DNA of 64,000 bases from Amoebidium appalachense (Eukaryota > Ichthyosporea): positions 5,642,001 through 5,706,000 of the forward strand of contig CAVNZM010000012.1 of the NCBI GenBank assembly GCA_963693365.1, read 5' to 3'. Positions within the stretch are counted from its first letter, which is position 1, and each line of letters begins with the position of its first letter. Of this stretch, positions 21,281-33,904 are shown piece by piece. Made by a program: the position numbers and the translations under genes. Below the pieces are notes generated by a model. That model ran no database searches, was not told where the DNA came from, and was given only the letters and a program-made list of their open reading frames with translations.

Positions 21281-22252
21281 ATTTAATCAAGGGCACGTGG
21301 CAGGAAACCACAAGAAAATAATATACAGAACCGCGTGCCGAACCCCCAAAGGGCTGTTTAGGCCCTGTGCCCACCGGTCCCCGGAGGGGTCGATGGACTG
21401 GCTCCGGATGGGCCACTGCCGGGACCGCGCCGAGCTCAGCAGTCTGCACAGCCAGCAGACGGCGCACACCAACTTCCACAGCAGGTGACTCCTTGCGGGC
21501 CTTAGGGTCGGCGGCCAGCAGCAGATCCAGCGTACGGGCAAGCGTCAGAGCCTCCCGTTTGTTGCGGTAGCTGACCCAATCCGCCGTGTGGACAGCCGCA
21601 GTGAACGAGGCCTGGTCAGCCAAGGTGCTCTTGAGGTAGGAAGGGGCCAGACGTTCTTTGACGCGCAGGTTGACTTTGGCGCCGCTGGAGAGCAGATAAC
21701 GGCTGGGGTTGGGTTTGGAACGGCCAGAAAAACGACGGCTGCGAGAGGAACGACCGTAGCCACTGCTGCTGGAATCAGAATCCTCACTCGACGATGGGGT
21801 GTCTTCACTGCCGGTGTCGTACGCATAGACAGGCTCCTTGCCCTTTGCCCGCGCAGACAGCGTGCTCAGCAGGCCGCCGGCAGAGGGCTTCTTGGAGCGA
21901 CCAGACTGGGCAACAGAGAGGGCTTGCACTTGGGCAGAAAGCGCCTGCAGCTTCTCTTGGACGTCTACACCGTCAGAATGCCGCTGGGGAGAGGGCGACC
22001 CAGGTGGGGGGGAGGCACGGCCGCTGCGAATAGTGCGACAGAGCAAGTGCAGCTGGTCGGCGACTTTCCAACCGACCATCTCAGGGTCATCAAAAGCCAC
22101 CGAGCGCGCCTTCAGGGCTGAAACCACACTGTTGACGGTTTCTGCCGGCAGGCTGTTCCAGGGGAGGGCATTGGACTGCAAAACGACCAGACTTTTGAGA
22201 CTTGCGTCGTCCGCATCGGTAGAGATCTCCAAAAGCTTTTCAAGGAGAGCGG
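21270..22252 (-). pseudogene. DK-1 gag with C-terminal deletion, unit 2
   Basis: This corresponds to 10953-11935. It has a private Pro-to-Ser change (GRSKKPSAGG). Confidence 0.88.
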
Positions 22253-22598
22253 CGTGGTCTTTGCTGGAACAAGCCGGTTCCAGCCCTGCAGGCTTCGTTG
22301 GGCGGCCTGCAGGTGTGGACCCAGGCGTGGCATGAAATGCTTGATGCCGGCAGCTGTGTTGACACAGCGCTGACGCTGGCCAGGCGATGGATCAATGGCA
22401 TAACACTCCTCAAAATACTCCACCAGTAGGTCGTCCAGTTCGGCGGGGGACTTGGTGTCGGTGCCAGGGGGCAACCAATCAGGAACTCAACAACAGCATC
22501 CAGGTAGGCCTTGAGGGTTGGGGGCTTTATAGCCTGGTCAGCCAGAAAACCGCCAGGGACCATCTGCAGGATTGTGGGCTGACGGCAGCCACACACAA
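22253..22598 (-). pseudogene. DK-1 YR N-terminal fragment (third), unit 2
   Basis: This corresponds to 11936-12281. Confidence 0.85.
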
Positions 22599-22911
22599 TA
22601 CCTGCCTACACTATGCTAATCAGCACAGGGACTGGACGCACACAGCAGTCAAAAGGCTCTACATCCCCGAATATTCGCTACCAATATCACCTGCATATCT
22701 CGCACACGGAGTCCTGTTACTCTGTCTCCGGTGCTGTCCAATGTTCTTGCAAAGAAAAAACGTTTACAAACTAATCATTATATTCGAAACAAAATGTGTT
22801 CTTATGCCAACGTCGTCTTTACCAGCCCCAGCAAGGGGATACATGAGCCGGTGCCTGTGGGTCAATCTCACAAGCAGGCACCGGTGTGCTCCACAGGAGC
22901 AATTAAAAGAA
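22599..22911 (-). mobile_element. DK-2 A fragment and DK-1 B2 fragment, unit 2
   Basis: This corresponds to 12282-12594. Confidence 0.8.
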
Positions 22912-23741
22912 TATTTAATTTGCAGGAGAATTATATATAACCCCGTTGGAGTGAGATTGTGTGTTGCGAGTGTGCTGTAACATTCATAGTAGTTGCATGT
23001 TGTAGGCCTTGGTATGTTTGATGCGTGTGCAAAGTCTCAGGCTGCTAGCATTTTTATTGAGGGAGCTGTAGCTGTTTTTATGTTCTGTTGGATATGCCAT
23101 ATGGATATAATGATGTGTTTGAGTTATATCTAGTCCGAAATGGGCGGCAATTGATTTGGTCTTTGTGATCTAGGGGTTTTAGCCACTTGTGAAAAATTTT
23201 CATTGGTTGATGTGCAGCAAAAATTCCATTTTGGTAGATTTCATGGATTTGATAGGTTCTAAGTCTTTCTTCATATTTCCAGAGGCGAAAATGTGGGCCG
23301 CGCTATGTAATGAGTTTGCGCGGCCCCAGGGAGGTCAGTTGCGGCGCTACTGAGCGCGTTCAGGTCTCTTTAGGCCCAATCTTTTAGCTAAGTTTTTGCA
23401 ACTCTAGTCCCCGTTTTTCGCGCGGTTGTTCGTTTTTTCTCCAGTTTTTTTTGCCCAGGAGCGCGTGCGTAGCTTAGGCAGAGCATTTGGTAAGAATTTT
23501 GCGTGCACGCCGTTGCGTTTTAGCTGGTGTTCGGACGTTTTTTGAGGTGTCGTTTTTCCCGCGTTTTTGTATTTTCCAGTCTTCGTTTTCAAGTTTTCGT
23601 GCTCTAGTCTGGTTTTTGAGCATTGCAATGACCCCTCCTCCTGCTCTGGTCGCCAAGGGGGCCGCTCTCCTCGAAAAGCTTTTGGAGATCTCTATCGATG
23701 CGGACGACGCAAGTCTCAAAAGTCTGGCCGTTTTGCAGTGG
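22912..23741 (+). mobile_element. DK-1 A1, leader and gag N-terminus, unit 2
   Basis: This corresponds to 12595-13424. The gag ATG is at 23628 and the fragment breaks at the joint to unit 3. Confidence 0.85.
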
Positions 23742-23750
23742 GGTGGGTGG

Positions 23751-24350
23751 GCAAAAACTTAGCTAAAAAATTGGGCCTAAAGAGACCTAAACGCGCTCAG
23801 TAGCGCCGCAACTGACCTCCCTGGGGTCGCGCAAGCTCATTATAGAGCGCGGCCCACATTTTTGCCTATGGAAATATGAAGAAATGACTTAGAACCTATC
23901 AAATCCATGAAATCTACCAAAATTTTGCTGCACATCAACCAATGAAAAATTTTCACAAGTGGCTAAAACCCCTAGATCACAAAGACTAAATCAATTGCCG
24001 CCCATTTCGGACTAGATATAACTCAAACTCATCAATATATCCATATGGCATATCCCACAGAACATAAAAACAGCTACAGCTCCCTAAATAAAAATGCTAG
24101 CAGCCTGAAACTTTGCACACACATCAAACACACCAAGGCCTACACCATGCTACTACTACGAACTTTACAGCACACCCGCAACACACAATTTCACTCCAAC
24201 GGGGCTATCTAATTCTCCTGCAAAGAAAACACATTTACAAACTTAATATTCTTATGCCAACGTCGTCTTTACCAGCCCCAGCAAGGGGGTACATGAACCG
24301 GTGCCTGTGGATCAATCTCACAAGCAGGCACAGGTGTGCTCCACCACTCC
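23751..24350 (-). mobile_element. DK-1 A2 and B1, unit 3
   Basis: This corresponds to 3117-3716. Confidence 0.85.
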
Positions 24351-24737
24351 CTACCTGGCACGGGAAGGAACGAACCATGCCGTGGGTGACTGACGCAGCG
24401 CTGCAGCCCGGGCAAGGAGCGACGCAGGCACGCGAATAGAAAGAACAAGAGACTGGCCGGCCTGCACATACCGGCGGAGGGAGGCATGCGATCTCCATCG
24501 ACCACGCAGAGCGATCGTCTCTACTGAAACACCCCTGACATAGTCTCTTGAGGCACCACCATGGCGAAGACTGTGAAGATGGAACCCATACTCGTTGAGG
24601 CCGAGGGAGTCACATGCCGCTTGGAACTTGGAACGCAGAACATCATACGAGAAAGGAAACAGCCGCGCAGAAGGGGGGGGCGCCACGGAACCAGAAAGAC
24701 AGGATGGCCAACAGGGACGGATCGGTGATGGGGACAA
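24351..24737 (-). pseudogene. DK-1 YR C-terminal part, unit 3
   Basis: This corresponds to 3717-4102 but with an added G in the GGGGGGG run. It shifts the frame between FWFRGAPP and SARLFPFSY. Confidence 0.9.
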
Positions 24738-25241
24738 TATTAAGTTTGTAATCGTGTTTTCTTTGCAGGAGAATTAGATAGCCCCGTTGGAGTGAAATTG
24801 TGTGTTGCGAATGTGCTGTAAACTTCGTGGTAGTATAATGCTGTAGGCCATGGTGTGTTTGATGTGTGTGCAAAGTTTCAGGCTGCTAGCATTTTTATTT
24901 AGGGAGCTGTAGCTGTTTTTATGTTCTGTGGGATATGCCATATGGATATATTGATGAGTTTGAGTTATTTCTAGTCCGAAATGGGCGGCAATCGATTTGG
25001 TCTTTATGATCTAGGGGTTTTAGCCACTTGTGGAAATTTTTCATTGGTTGATGTGCCGCAAAAATTCCATTTTGGTAGATTTCATGGATTTGATAGGTTC
25101 TAAGTCATTTCTTCATATTTTCATAGGCAAAAATGTGGGCCGCGCTCTATAATGAGCTTGCGCGGCCCCAGGGAGGTCAGTTGCGGCGCTACTGAGCGCG
25201 TTTAGGTCTCTTTAGGCCCAATTTTTTAGCTAAGTTTTTGC
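24738..25241 (+). mobile_element. DK-1 A1, unit 3
   Basis: This corresponds to 4103-4606, with private changes near 24968 and 25121. Confidence 0.85.
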
Positions 25242-25255
25242 AACTCTAGTCCCCG

Positions 25256-26015
25256 TTTCCAGCGGCGTTCTGACGGTGTAGACGTCCAAGAGCAGCTGCA
25301 GGCGCTTTCTGCCCAAGTGCAAGCCCTCTCTGTTGCCCAGTCTGGTCGCCCCAAGAAGCCCTCTGCCGGCGGCCTGCTGAGCACGCTGTCTGCGCGGGCA
25401 ATGGGCAAGGAGCCTGTCTATGCGTACGACACCGGCAGTGAAGACACCCCATCGTCGAGTGAGGATTCTGATTCCAGCAGCAGTGGCTACGGTCTTTCCT
25501 CTCGCAGCCGTCGTTCCTCTGGCCGTTCCAAACCCAACCCCAGCCGTTATCTGCTCTCCAGCGGCGCCAAAGTCAACCTGCGCGTCAAAGAACGTCTGGC
25601 CCCTTCCTACCTCAAGAGCACCTTGGCTGACCAGGCCTCGGTCACTGCGGCTGTCCACACGGCGGATTGGGTCAGCTACCGCAACAAACGGGAGGCTCTG
25701 ACGCTTGCCCGTATGCTGGATCTGCTGCTGGCCGCCGACCCTAAGGCCCGCAAGGAGTCACCTGCTGTGGAAGTTGGTGTGCGCCGTCTGCTGGCTGTGC
25801 AGACTGCTGATCAGTCCAACGGGGACTGGGCTGTTGCAGAGCAGTTTGAGGAGCTCCCTGCGCGCAGCCTGCCCCTGCCCCCTGCCTTGGCCACCCGGGC
25901 TGTTCGTCAAGCCAAGACCCTCGCCGAAGTCACCCGGGCTCGGCGCGGTCCCGGCAGTGGCCCATCCGGAGCCGGTCCATCGACCCCTCCGGGGACCGGT
26001 GGGCACAGGGCCTAA
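25256..26015 (+). pseudogene. DK-1 gag lacking N-terminus, unit 3
   Basis: This corresponds to 4621-5380. It carries the consensus residue at both sites where units 1 and 2 have private changes. Confidence 0.87.
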
Positions 26016-26092
26016 ACGGCCCTTTGGGGGTTCGGCACGCGGTTCGGTATATTATTTTCTTGTGGTTTCCTGCCACGTGCCCTTGATTAAAT

Positions 26093-26517
26093 ATGCCCCC
26101 TAATTTTTCTAAGGATTCCACAGCTATGCCACGTCATGTCTTTGCCGCCTCTGATTTGTTTCCTGTTCCGGCCATTCCTGTGCCGGACCGTTCTGGACAA
26201 GCCCGTCTACGGAGTCAACGCCGTCGGCAACGTCTGTCTCACCGCCTGAAGGGGGTTACCTTGGCTAACCGTTGTCTTGGTGCCCTCAACGAGCTGTGGG
26301 CAGGCGGCCCTTGCCCATTCCCGACCCGGTTGGTGACCAGTCACCACCATGCCCTGTGGACCTTTGTCCTTAGGGCCAGCTACGATGCTATACGCGCGGG
26401 TGTCTACGACGCTCAGCCTGCGAGTAGTGTCTTGGCTGCGTTCCCCGCGGCCTACCCTGTATTGACTGGATGGCTACCTCTCACGGCGGCAAATGCCGCT
26501 TTGCCACCCCCTGGGGT
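26093..26517 (+). pseudogene. DK-1 pol N-terminal fragment, unit 3
   Basis: This corresponds to 5458-5882. Confidence 0.87.
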
Positions 26518-27113
26518 TTGGACCGGTCTTGGTGTCGGCCAGGCGGATGCCGCCTGTACCGGGTGGCATGTCGTGGGGAACGGGGTCGTCGGGCAAAATA
26601 AGATCCGCACGGGTGAGCATAAGCAGCTCACTGACACGAAAATAACACTCAAATCCAAGCAAAACAGCAATACCAAACAAGGGGCCAATTTTGGAATACA
26701 AATGATGGCCAATGACGAGGACCAATGAAAACGGAAGCGGGGGCGTGGTCTTTGCTGGAACAAGCCGGTTCCATCCCTGCAGGCTCCGTTGGGCGGCCTG
26801 CAGGTGTGGACCCAGGCGTGGCATGAAATGCTTGATGCCGGCAGCTGTGTTGACACAGCGCTGACGCTGGCCACGCGATGGATCAATGGCATAACACTCC
26901 TCAAAATACTCCACCAGGAGGTCGTCCAGTTCGGCGGGGGACTTGGTGTCGGTACCAGGGGGCAACCAATCCAGGAACTCAACAACAGCATCCCGGTAGG
27001 ACTTGAGGGTTGGGGGCTTGGTCAGCCAGAAAACCGCGAGGGACCATCTGCAGGATTGTGGGCTGACGGCAGCCAGACACAATACAAACGAATGTTGAGG
27101 GCAAGCGTGTAGG
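26518..27113 (-). pseudogene. DK-1 YR N-terminal half, unit 3
   Basis: This corresponds to 5883-6478. Confidence 0.88.
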
Positions 27114-27367
27114 CAGCCACCTGGCGGCATACACGGTTCAGGCGTCGGGATGCTGAACGACCCTTAGCAACAGCCCCAAGCAGCGCCGTCGAATCAAGGC
27201 CCCAAAGGTAGCGGGAGCCCCGGGCAGCCGTAGACCGACCTAATCGACGAAGCCCCAGGAGCAAGGCTTCTCCCTCCAGAATGTTGATGTGGTCGGAGTG
27301 GCGCCAACGATGACTGATGTTGGTGGTCCACCGGCCACCAACAGCTGCCAGGATAGGTGCCGGGGGG
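27022..27367 (-). pseudogene. DK-1 RNase H C-terminal fragment, unit 3
   Basis: This corresponds to 6387-6732. Confidence 0.88.
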
Positions 27368-27618
27368 GTCCAAATTTTTTGCTAAGTTTTGCAACTCTAG
27401 TCCCCGTTTTTCGCGCTTTTGTTCGTTTTTTCTCAAGTTTTTTTTGCCCAGGAGCGCGTGCTTAGCTTCAGCAGCATCTGGTAAGAGTTTTGCGTGCGCG
27501 CCGTTGCGTTTTCGCTGGTTTTCGGACGTTTTTTGCGGTGTCGGTTTTCCCACGTTTTTGCATTTTCCAGTCTTCGTTTTCAAGATTTCGTGCTCTAGTC
27601 TGGTTTGTGAGCATTGCA

Positions 27619-27731
27619 ATGGCCCCTCCTCCTGCTCTGGTCGCCAAGGGGGCCGCTCTCCTCGAAAAGCTTTTGGAGATCTCTATCGATGCGGACGACG
27701 CAAGTCTCAAAAGTCTGGCCGTTTTGCAGTG
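27619..27731 (+). pseudogene. DK-1 gag N-terminus fragment, unit 3
   Basis: This corresponds to 6984-7096; the leader lies upstream at 27368-27618. Confidence 0.82.
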
Positions 27732-28233
27732 GGTGACTGCCGTGGGTGACTGACGCATCGCTGCAGCCCGGGCAAGGAGCGACGCAGGCACCCGAATAGA
27801 AAGAACAAGAGACTGGCCGGCCTGCACATATCGGCGGAGGGAGGCATGCGATCTCCACCGACCACGCAGAGCAATCGTCTCGACCGAAACACCCCTGACG
27901 TAGTCTCTTGAGGCACCACCATGGCGAAGACTGTGAAGATGGAACCCATAATCGTTGAGGCCGAGGGAGTCACATGCCGCTTGGAACTTGGCACGCAGAA
28001 CATCATACGAGAAAGGAAACCGCCGCGCAGAAGGGGGGGCACCACGGAACCAGAAAGACAGGATGGCCAACAGGGACGGATCGGTGATGGGGACAAACTG
28101 ATTTGGACCGGTCTTGGTGTCGGCCAGGCGGATGCCGCCTGTACCGGATGGCATGTTGTGGGGAACGGGGTCGTCGGGCAAAACAAGATCCGCACAGGTG
28201 AGCATAAGCAGCTCATTGACACGAAAAAAACAC
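27732..28233 (-). pseudogene. DK-1 YR C-terminal part (second), unit 3
   Basis: This corresponds to 7097-7598. Confidence 0.88.
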
Positions 28234-28665
28234 TTCTTATGCCAACGTCGTCTTTACCAGCCCCAGCAAGAGTTGCAAAAACATAGCTAATAAATTGGGC
28301 CTAAAGAGACCTAAACACGCTCAGTAGCGCCGCAACTGACCTCCCTGGGGAAGCGCAAGCTCATTATATAGTGCGGCCCACATTTTTGCCTATGGAAATA
28401 TGAAGAAATGACTTAGAACCTATCAAATCCATGAAATCTTCCAAAATGGAATTTTGCTGCACATCAACCAATGAAAAATTTTCACAAGTGGCTAAAACCC
28501 CAAGATCACAAAGACCAAATCGATTGCAGCCCATTCCGGACTAGATATAACTCAAACTCATCAATATATCCATATGGCATATCCCACAGAACATAAAAAC
28601 AGCTAAAATAAACATGCTAGCAGCCTGAAACTTTGCACACACATCAAACACACCATGGCCTACAA
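28234..28665 (-). mobile_element. DK-1 B-A fragment inside YR, unit 3
   Basis: This corresponds to 7599-8030. Confidence 0.8.
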
Positions 28666-29121
28666 CCGCACGGGTGAGCATAAGCAGCTCACTGACACGA
28701 AAATAGCACTCAAATCCAAGCAAAACAACAATACCAAACAAGGGGCCAATTTTGGAATACAAATGATGGCCAATGACGAGGACCAATGAAAACGGAAGCG
28801 GGGGCGTGGTCTTTGCTGGAACAAGCCGGTTCCAGGGCCTGCAGGCTCCGTTGGGCGGCCTGCAGGTGTGGACCCAGGCGTGGCATGAAATGCTTGATGC
28901 CGGCAGCTGTGTTGACACAGCGCTGACGCTGGCCACGCGATGGATCAATGGCATAACACTCCTCAAAATACTCCACCAGGAGGTCGTCCAGTTCGGCGGG
29001 GGACTTGGTGTCGGTGCCAGGGGGCAACCTATCCAGGAACTCAACAACAGCATCCCGGTAGGCCTTGAGGGTTGGGGGCTTTATAGCCTGGTCAGCCAGA
29101 AAACCGCGAGGGACCATCTGC
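28666..29121 (-). pseudogene. DK-1 YR N-terminal part (second), unit 3
   Basis: This corresponds to 8031-8486. Confidence 0.88.
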
Positions 29122-30255
29122 AGGATTGTGGGCTGACGGCAGCCACACACAATACAGACGAATGTCGAGGGCAAGCGTGTAGGCAGCCACCTGGTGCCGG
29201 GGGGCGGACGGGCTTGGCTCGTGCACAGGACCAGACAGCTGGCTGTAGTGGCCACGCCGGTTGCAGTGAGGAAGCACTTCGCGGAGAAGCGTTGCTGGAA
29301 GCACCCGGGACAGCACTGCACCACCCAACAAGGAAGCATCAGTGCAGAACATGGTGCTAGCAAACCCAGAACGCAAATCACAACCCATCAAAGGGGCCAA
29401 AGCACACATCGCCTGAAGCTCCCACACCACGGGCGGGGGAAGGGGCTGTTCCCGACCCCCCAGCTGCTCCACAAAACTGTAGACGGCACTCAGAACCGAC
29501 AAAAGCGGCCGCTGCAGCAGTGCCGCCCACACCCAACCACCAAGCAACTGCTGCAAACGGAGCTGCGTGACGACACCACGACTCAACACGGCCTGGGTTT
29601 CCGCCACCAGACGGCACAAGGAAGCGCCACACGGTCGTAATATCCCAGAGCGATGCATTTCCAGGCCTAGCAGCACCATAGAGGATGACGAACCAGCAGC
29701 CACATCTTGACATTGGAGGGAAGACCAGCCGGGCCGGTGACGCCATGATACGATTCACGCTGACGATGGATGGCGGTGGCATCTGTGCCGACCCAGCCAC
29801 AGTCGTCCACATACAGGGCATGCTGCGTGGCCTCCACAGGCCGCAGCACTATCGCACAGAGGCGCTCAATGCGGGGCATGCCGGCTCGGTCAGCCAACTG
29901 CCCATGGACGTCTTGAGCCACAAGCACAGAATGCACCCAGCCCGTGGGCACGGTCTTGAGGGCCGGGTACACAAGCCGGTCGGGCCCAGAAATGCCAACA
30001 GCCTCCGAAGACACAGGCGGCAATCCGAAGTACCGCCACAGCCACTCCGGGGCAAGAAGACGATGGAACTGGTTGTCGATGTCCGACTTGCCAAAATAGA
30101 GGCAATCCTCAGGCCCCAGCAACAGATCGGCAAAATCGGCAGGTTTGGGCAGGTGCACCTTGAGGGCAGGATGATCACGGGCAAAGAACAGGTTGCCACG
30201 GCAGCCGTCAAAAATGACGCGGGCTCTGGTGTCTTTGGGGACCCCAAACAGCCCA
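29092..30255 (-). pseudogene. DK-1 pol RT/RNase H, unit 3
   Basis: This corresponds to 8457-9620 and shares the unit 2 variants. Confidence 0.92.
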
Positions 30256-30946
30256 TTCTTATGCCAACGTCGTCTTTGCCAGCCCCAGCAAGGGGATACA
30301 TGAGCCGGTGCCTGTGGATCAATCTCACAAGCAGGCACAGGTGTGCTCCACAGGAGCAATGAAAAGAATGACAAATGTCATACAGAAACATGCTCAAAAA
30401 ACGTAGCCTAGTGCCTAAATAGGCAAAGGGTGTGGTGGGTGGGCAAAAACTTAGCTACAAAATTGGGCCTAAAGAGACCTAAACGCGCTCAGTAGCGCCG
30501 CAACTGACCTCCCTGGGGCCGCGCAAGCTCATTATAGAGCGCGGCCCACATTTTTGCTTATGGAAATATGAAGAAATGACTTAGAACCTATCAAATCCAT
30601 GAAATCTACCAAAATGGAATTTTTGCTGCACATCAACCAATGAAAAATTTTCACAAGTGGCTAAAACCCCTAGATCATAAAGACCAAATCGATTGCCGCC
30701 CATTTCGGACTAGATATAACTCAAACTCATCAATATATCCATGTGGCATATCCCACAGAACATAAAAACAGCTACAGCTCCCTAAATAAAAATGCTAGCA
30801 GCCTGAAACTTTGCACACACATCACACACACCAAGACCTACAACATGTTACTACTACGAATTTTACAGCACACTCGCAACACACAATTTCACTCCAACGG
30901 GGCTATCTAATTCTCCTGCAAAGAAAACACGTTTACAAACTTAATA
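30256..30946 (-). mobile_element. Solo A-B2 in pol, unit 3
   Basis: This corresponds to 9621-10311. Confidence 0.9.
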
Positions 30947-31598
30947 TTGATGGCCAGTGGTTTTTCCTTCGCCTCGAAATAGTGCACCATGCCGCAGTCT
31001 TGAAGCCGAAGAAGCAGGGGACCGTATTCCCCACTGGGAACGTGATGCGCCGGTCGGAAGCGGCGCAGCTCTGCAGGTGTCGGCGGAACAGGCTTGAGAA
31101 GGCCGCCGTCGCAGTTGGCCAAAAACGGCTCAGCGTAGGAGACAAAAACTGCAACACGTCCACTGTGGCTCCAACCCCAGGGGGTGGCAAAGCGGCATTT
31201 GCCGCCGTGAGAGGTAGCCATCCTGTCAATACAGGGTAGGCCGCGGGGAACGCAGCCAAGACACTACTCGCAGGCTGAGCGTCGTAGATTCCCGCGCGTA
31301 TAGCATCGTAGCTGGCCCTAAGGACAAAGGTCCACAGGGCATGGTGGTGACTGTTCACCAACCGGGTCGGGAATGGGCAAGGGCCGCCTGCCCACAGCTC
31401 GTTGAGGGCACCAAGACAACGGTTAGCCAAGGTAACCCCCTTCAGGCGGTGAGACAGACGTTGCCGACGGCGTTGACTCCGTAGACGGGCTTGTCCAGAA
31501 CGGTCCGGCACAGGAATGGCCGGAACAGGAAACAAATCAGAGGCGGCAAAGACATGACGTGGCATAGCTGTGGAATCCTTAGAAAAATTAGGGGGCAT
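30947..31598 (-). pseudogene. DK-1 pol N-terminal part, unit 3
   Basis: This corresponds to 10312-10963. Confidence 0.9.
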
Positions 31599-32574
31599 AT
31601 TTAATCAAGGGCACGTGGCAGGAAACCACAAGAAAATAATATACAGAACCGCGTGCCGAACCCCCAAAGGGCTGTTTAGGCCCTGTGCCCACCGGTCCCC
31701 GGAGGGGTCGATGGACTGGCTCCGGATGGGCCACTGCCGGGACCGCGCCGAGCTCAGCAGTCTGCACAGCCAGCAGACGGCGCACACCAACTTCCACAGC
31801 AGGTGACTCCTTGCGGGCCTTAGGGTCGGCGGCCAGCAGCAGATCCAGCGTACGGGCAAGCGTCAGAGCCTCCCGTTTGTTGCGGTAGCTGACCCAATCC
31901 GCCGTGTGGACAGCCGCAGTGAACGAGGCCTGGTCAGCCAAGGTGCTCTTGAGGTAGGAAGGGGCCAGACGTTCTTTGACGCGCAGGTTGACTTTGGCGC
32001 CGCTGGAGAGCAGATAACGGCTGGGGTTGGGTTTGGAACGGCCAGAAAAACGACGGCTGCGAGAGGAACGACCGTAGCCACTGCTGCTGGAATCAGAATC
32101 CTCACTCGACGATGGGGTGTCTTCACTGCCGGTGTCGTACGCATAGACAGGCTCCTTGCCCTTTGCCCGCGCAGACAGCGTGCTCAGCAGGCCGCCGGCA
32201 GTTGGCTTCTTGGGGCGACCAGACTGGGCAACAGAGAGGGCTTGCACTTGGGCAGAAAGCGCCTGCAGCTTCTCTTGGACGTCTACACCGTCAGAATGCC
32301 GCTGGGGAGAGGGCGACCCAGGTGGGGGGGAGGCACGGCCGCTGCGAATAGTGCGACAGAGCAAGTGCAGCTGGTCGGCGACTTTCCAACCGACCATCTC
32401 AGGGTCATCAAAAGCCACCGAGCGCGCCTTCAGGGCTGAAACCACACTGTTGACGGTTTCTGCCGGCAGGCTGTTCCAGGGGAGGGCATTGGACTGCAAA
32501 ACGACCAGACTTTTGAGACTTGCGTCGTCCGCATCGGTAGAGATCTCCAAAAGCTTTTCAAGGAGAGCGGCGTG
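31588..32574 (-). pseudogene. DK-1 gag with C-terminal deletion, unit 3
   Basis: This corresponds to 10953-11935, with a private Ser-to-Thr (KKPTAGG). The 41-bp deletion at its upstream edge happens to put YR (FMPRLGPHLQAAQ) and gag (HAALLEKLLE) in one 387-codon frame, an accidental fusion. Confidence 0.88.
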
Positions 32575-32875
32575 TTGGGCGGCCTGCAGGTGTGGACCCA
32601 GGCGTGGCATGAAATGCTTGATGCCGGCAGCTGTGTTGACACAGCGCTGACGCTGGCCAGGCGATGGATCAATGGCATAACACTCCTCAAAATACTCCAC
32701 CAGTAGGTCGTCCAGTTCGGCGGGGGACTTGGTGTCGGTGCCAGGGGGCAACCAATCAGGAACTCAACAACAGCATCCAGGTAGGCCTTGAGGGTTGGGG
32801 GCTTTATAGCCTGGTCAGCCAGAAAACCGCCAGGGACCATCTGCAGGATTGTGGGCTGACGGCAGCCACACACAA
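32575..32875 (-). pseudogene. DK-1 YR N-terminal fragment (third), unit 3
   Basis: This corresponds to 11936-12281, shortened by the 41-bp deletion. Confidence 0.85.
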
Positions 32876-33188
32876 TACCTGCCTACACTATGCTAATCAG
32901 CACAGGGACTGGACGCACACAGCAGTCAAAAGGCTCTACATCCCCGAATATTCGCTACCAATATCACCTGCATATCTCGCACACGGAGTCCTGTTACTCT
33001 GTCTCCGGTGCTGTCCAATGTTCTTGCAAAGAAAAAACGTTTACAAACTAATCATTATATTCGAAACAAAATGTGTTCTTATGCCAACGTCGTCTTTACC
33101 AGCCCCAGCAAGGGGATACATGAGCCGGTGCCTGTGGGTCAATCTCACAAGCAGGCACCGGTGTGCTCCACAGGAGCAATTAAAAGAA
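32876..33188 (-). mobile_element. DK-2 A fragment and DK-1 B2 fragment, unit 3
   Basis: This corresponds to 12282-12594. Confidence 0.8.
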
Positions 33189-33904
33189 TATTTAATTTGC
33201 AGGAGAATTATATATAACCCCGTTGGAGTGAGATTGTGTGTTGCGAGTGTGCTGTAACATTCATAGTAGTTGCATGTTGTAGGCCTTGGTATGTTTGATG
33301 CGTGTGCAAAGTCTCAGGCTGCTAGCATTTTTATTGAGGGAGCTGTAGCTGTTTTTATGTTCTGTTGGATATGCCATATGGATATAATGATGTGTTTGAG
33401 TTATATCTAGTCCGAAATGGGCGGCAATTGATTTGGTCTTTGTGATCTAGGGGTTTTAGCCACTTGTGAAAAATTTTCATTGGTTGATGTGCAGCAAAAA
33501 TTCCATTTTGGTAGATTTCATGGATTTGATAGGTTCTAAGTCTTTCTTCATATTTCCAGAGGCGAAAATGTGGGCCGCGCTATGTAATGAGTTTGCGCGG
33601 CCCCAGGGAGGTCAGTTGCGGCGCTACTGAGCGCGTTCAGGTCTCTTTAGGCCCAATCTTTTAGCTAAGTTTTTGCAACTCTAGTCCCCGTTTTTCGCGC
33701 GGTTGTTCGTTTTTTCTCTAGTTTTTTTTGCCCAGGAGCGCGTGCGTAGCTTAGGCAGAGCATTTGGTAAGAATTTTGCGTGCACGCCGTTGCGTTTTAG
33801 CTGGTGTTCGGACGTTTTTTGAGGTGTCGTTTTTCCCGCGTTTTTGTATTTTCCAGTCTTCGTTTTCAAGTTTTCGTGCTCTAGTCTGGTTTTTGAGCAT
33901 TGCA
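33189..33904 (+). mobile_element. DK-1 A1 repeat and leader, end of array
   Basis: This corresponds to 12595-13310. Here it leads into a gag that continues past the array breakpoint. Confidence 0.85.

Larger units (their letters stand above)
13425..23741. repeat. 10.3 kb tandem unit, copy 2
   Basis: Second unit, offset exactly 10317 from copy 1 throughout. It shares with copy 3, against copy 1, ATTGAC near 17896, CCCATCAAAGG near 19070, GACGAACC near 19370 and CCGCAGCAC near 19525. Its content and order repeat unit 1. Confidence 0.93.

Noticed and set aside
31588-32751. A 387-codon YR-Gag fusion protein in unit 3
   Set aside because: The fusion is created by a 41-bp deletion that joins two fragments. 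Units 1 and 2 lack it and show the fragments in different frames.
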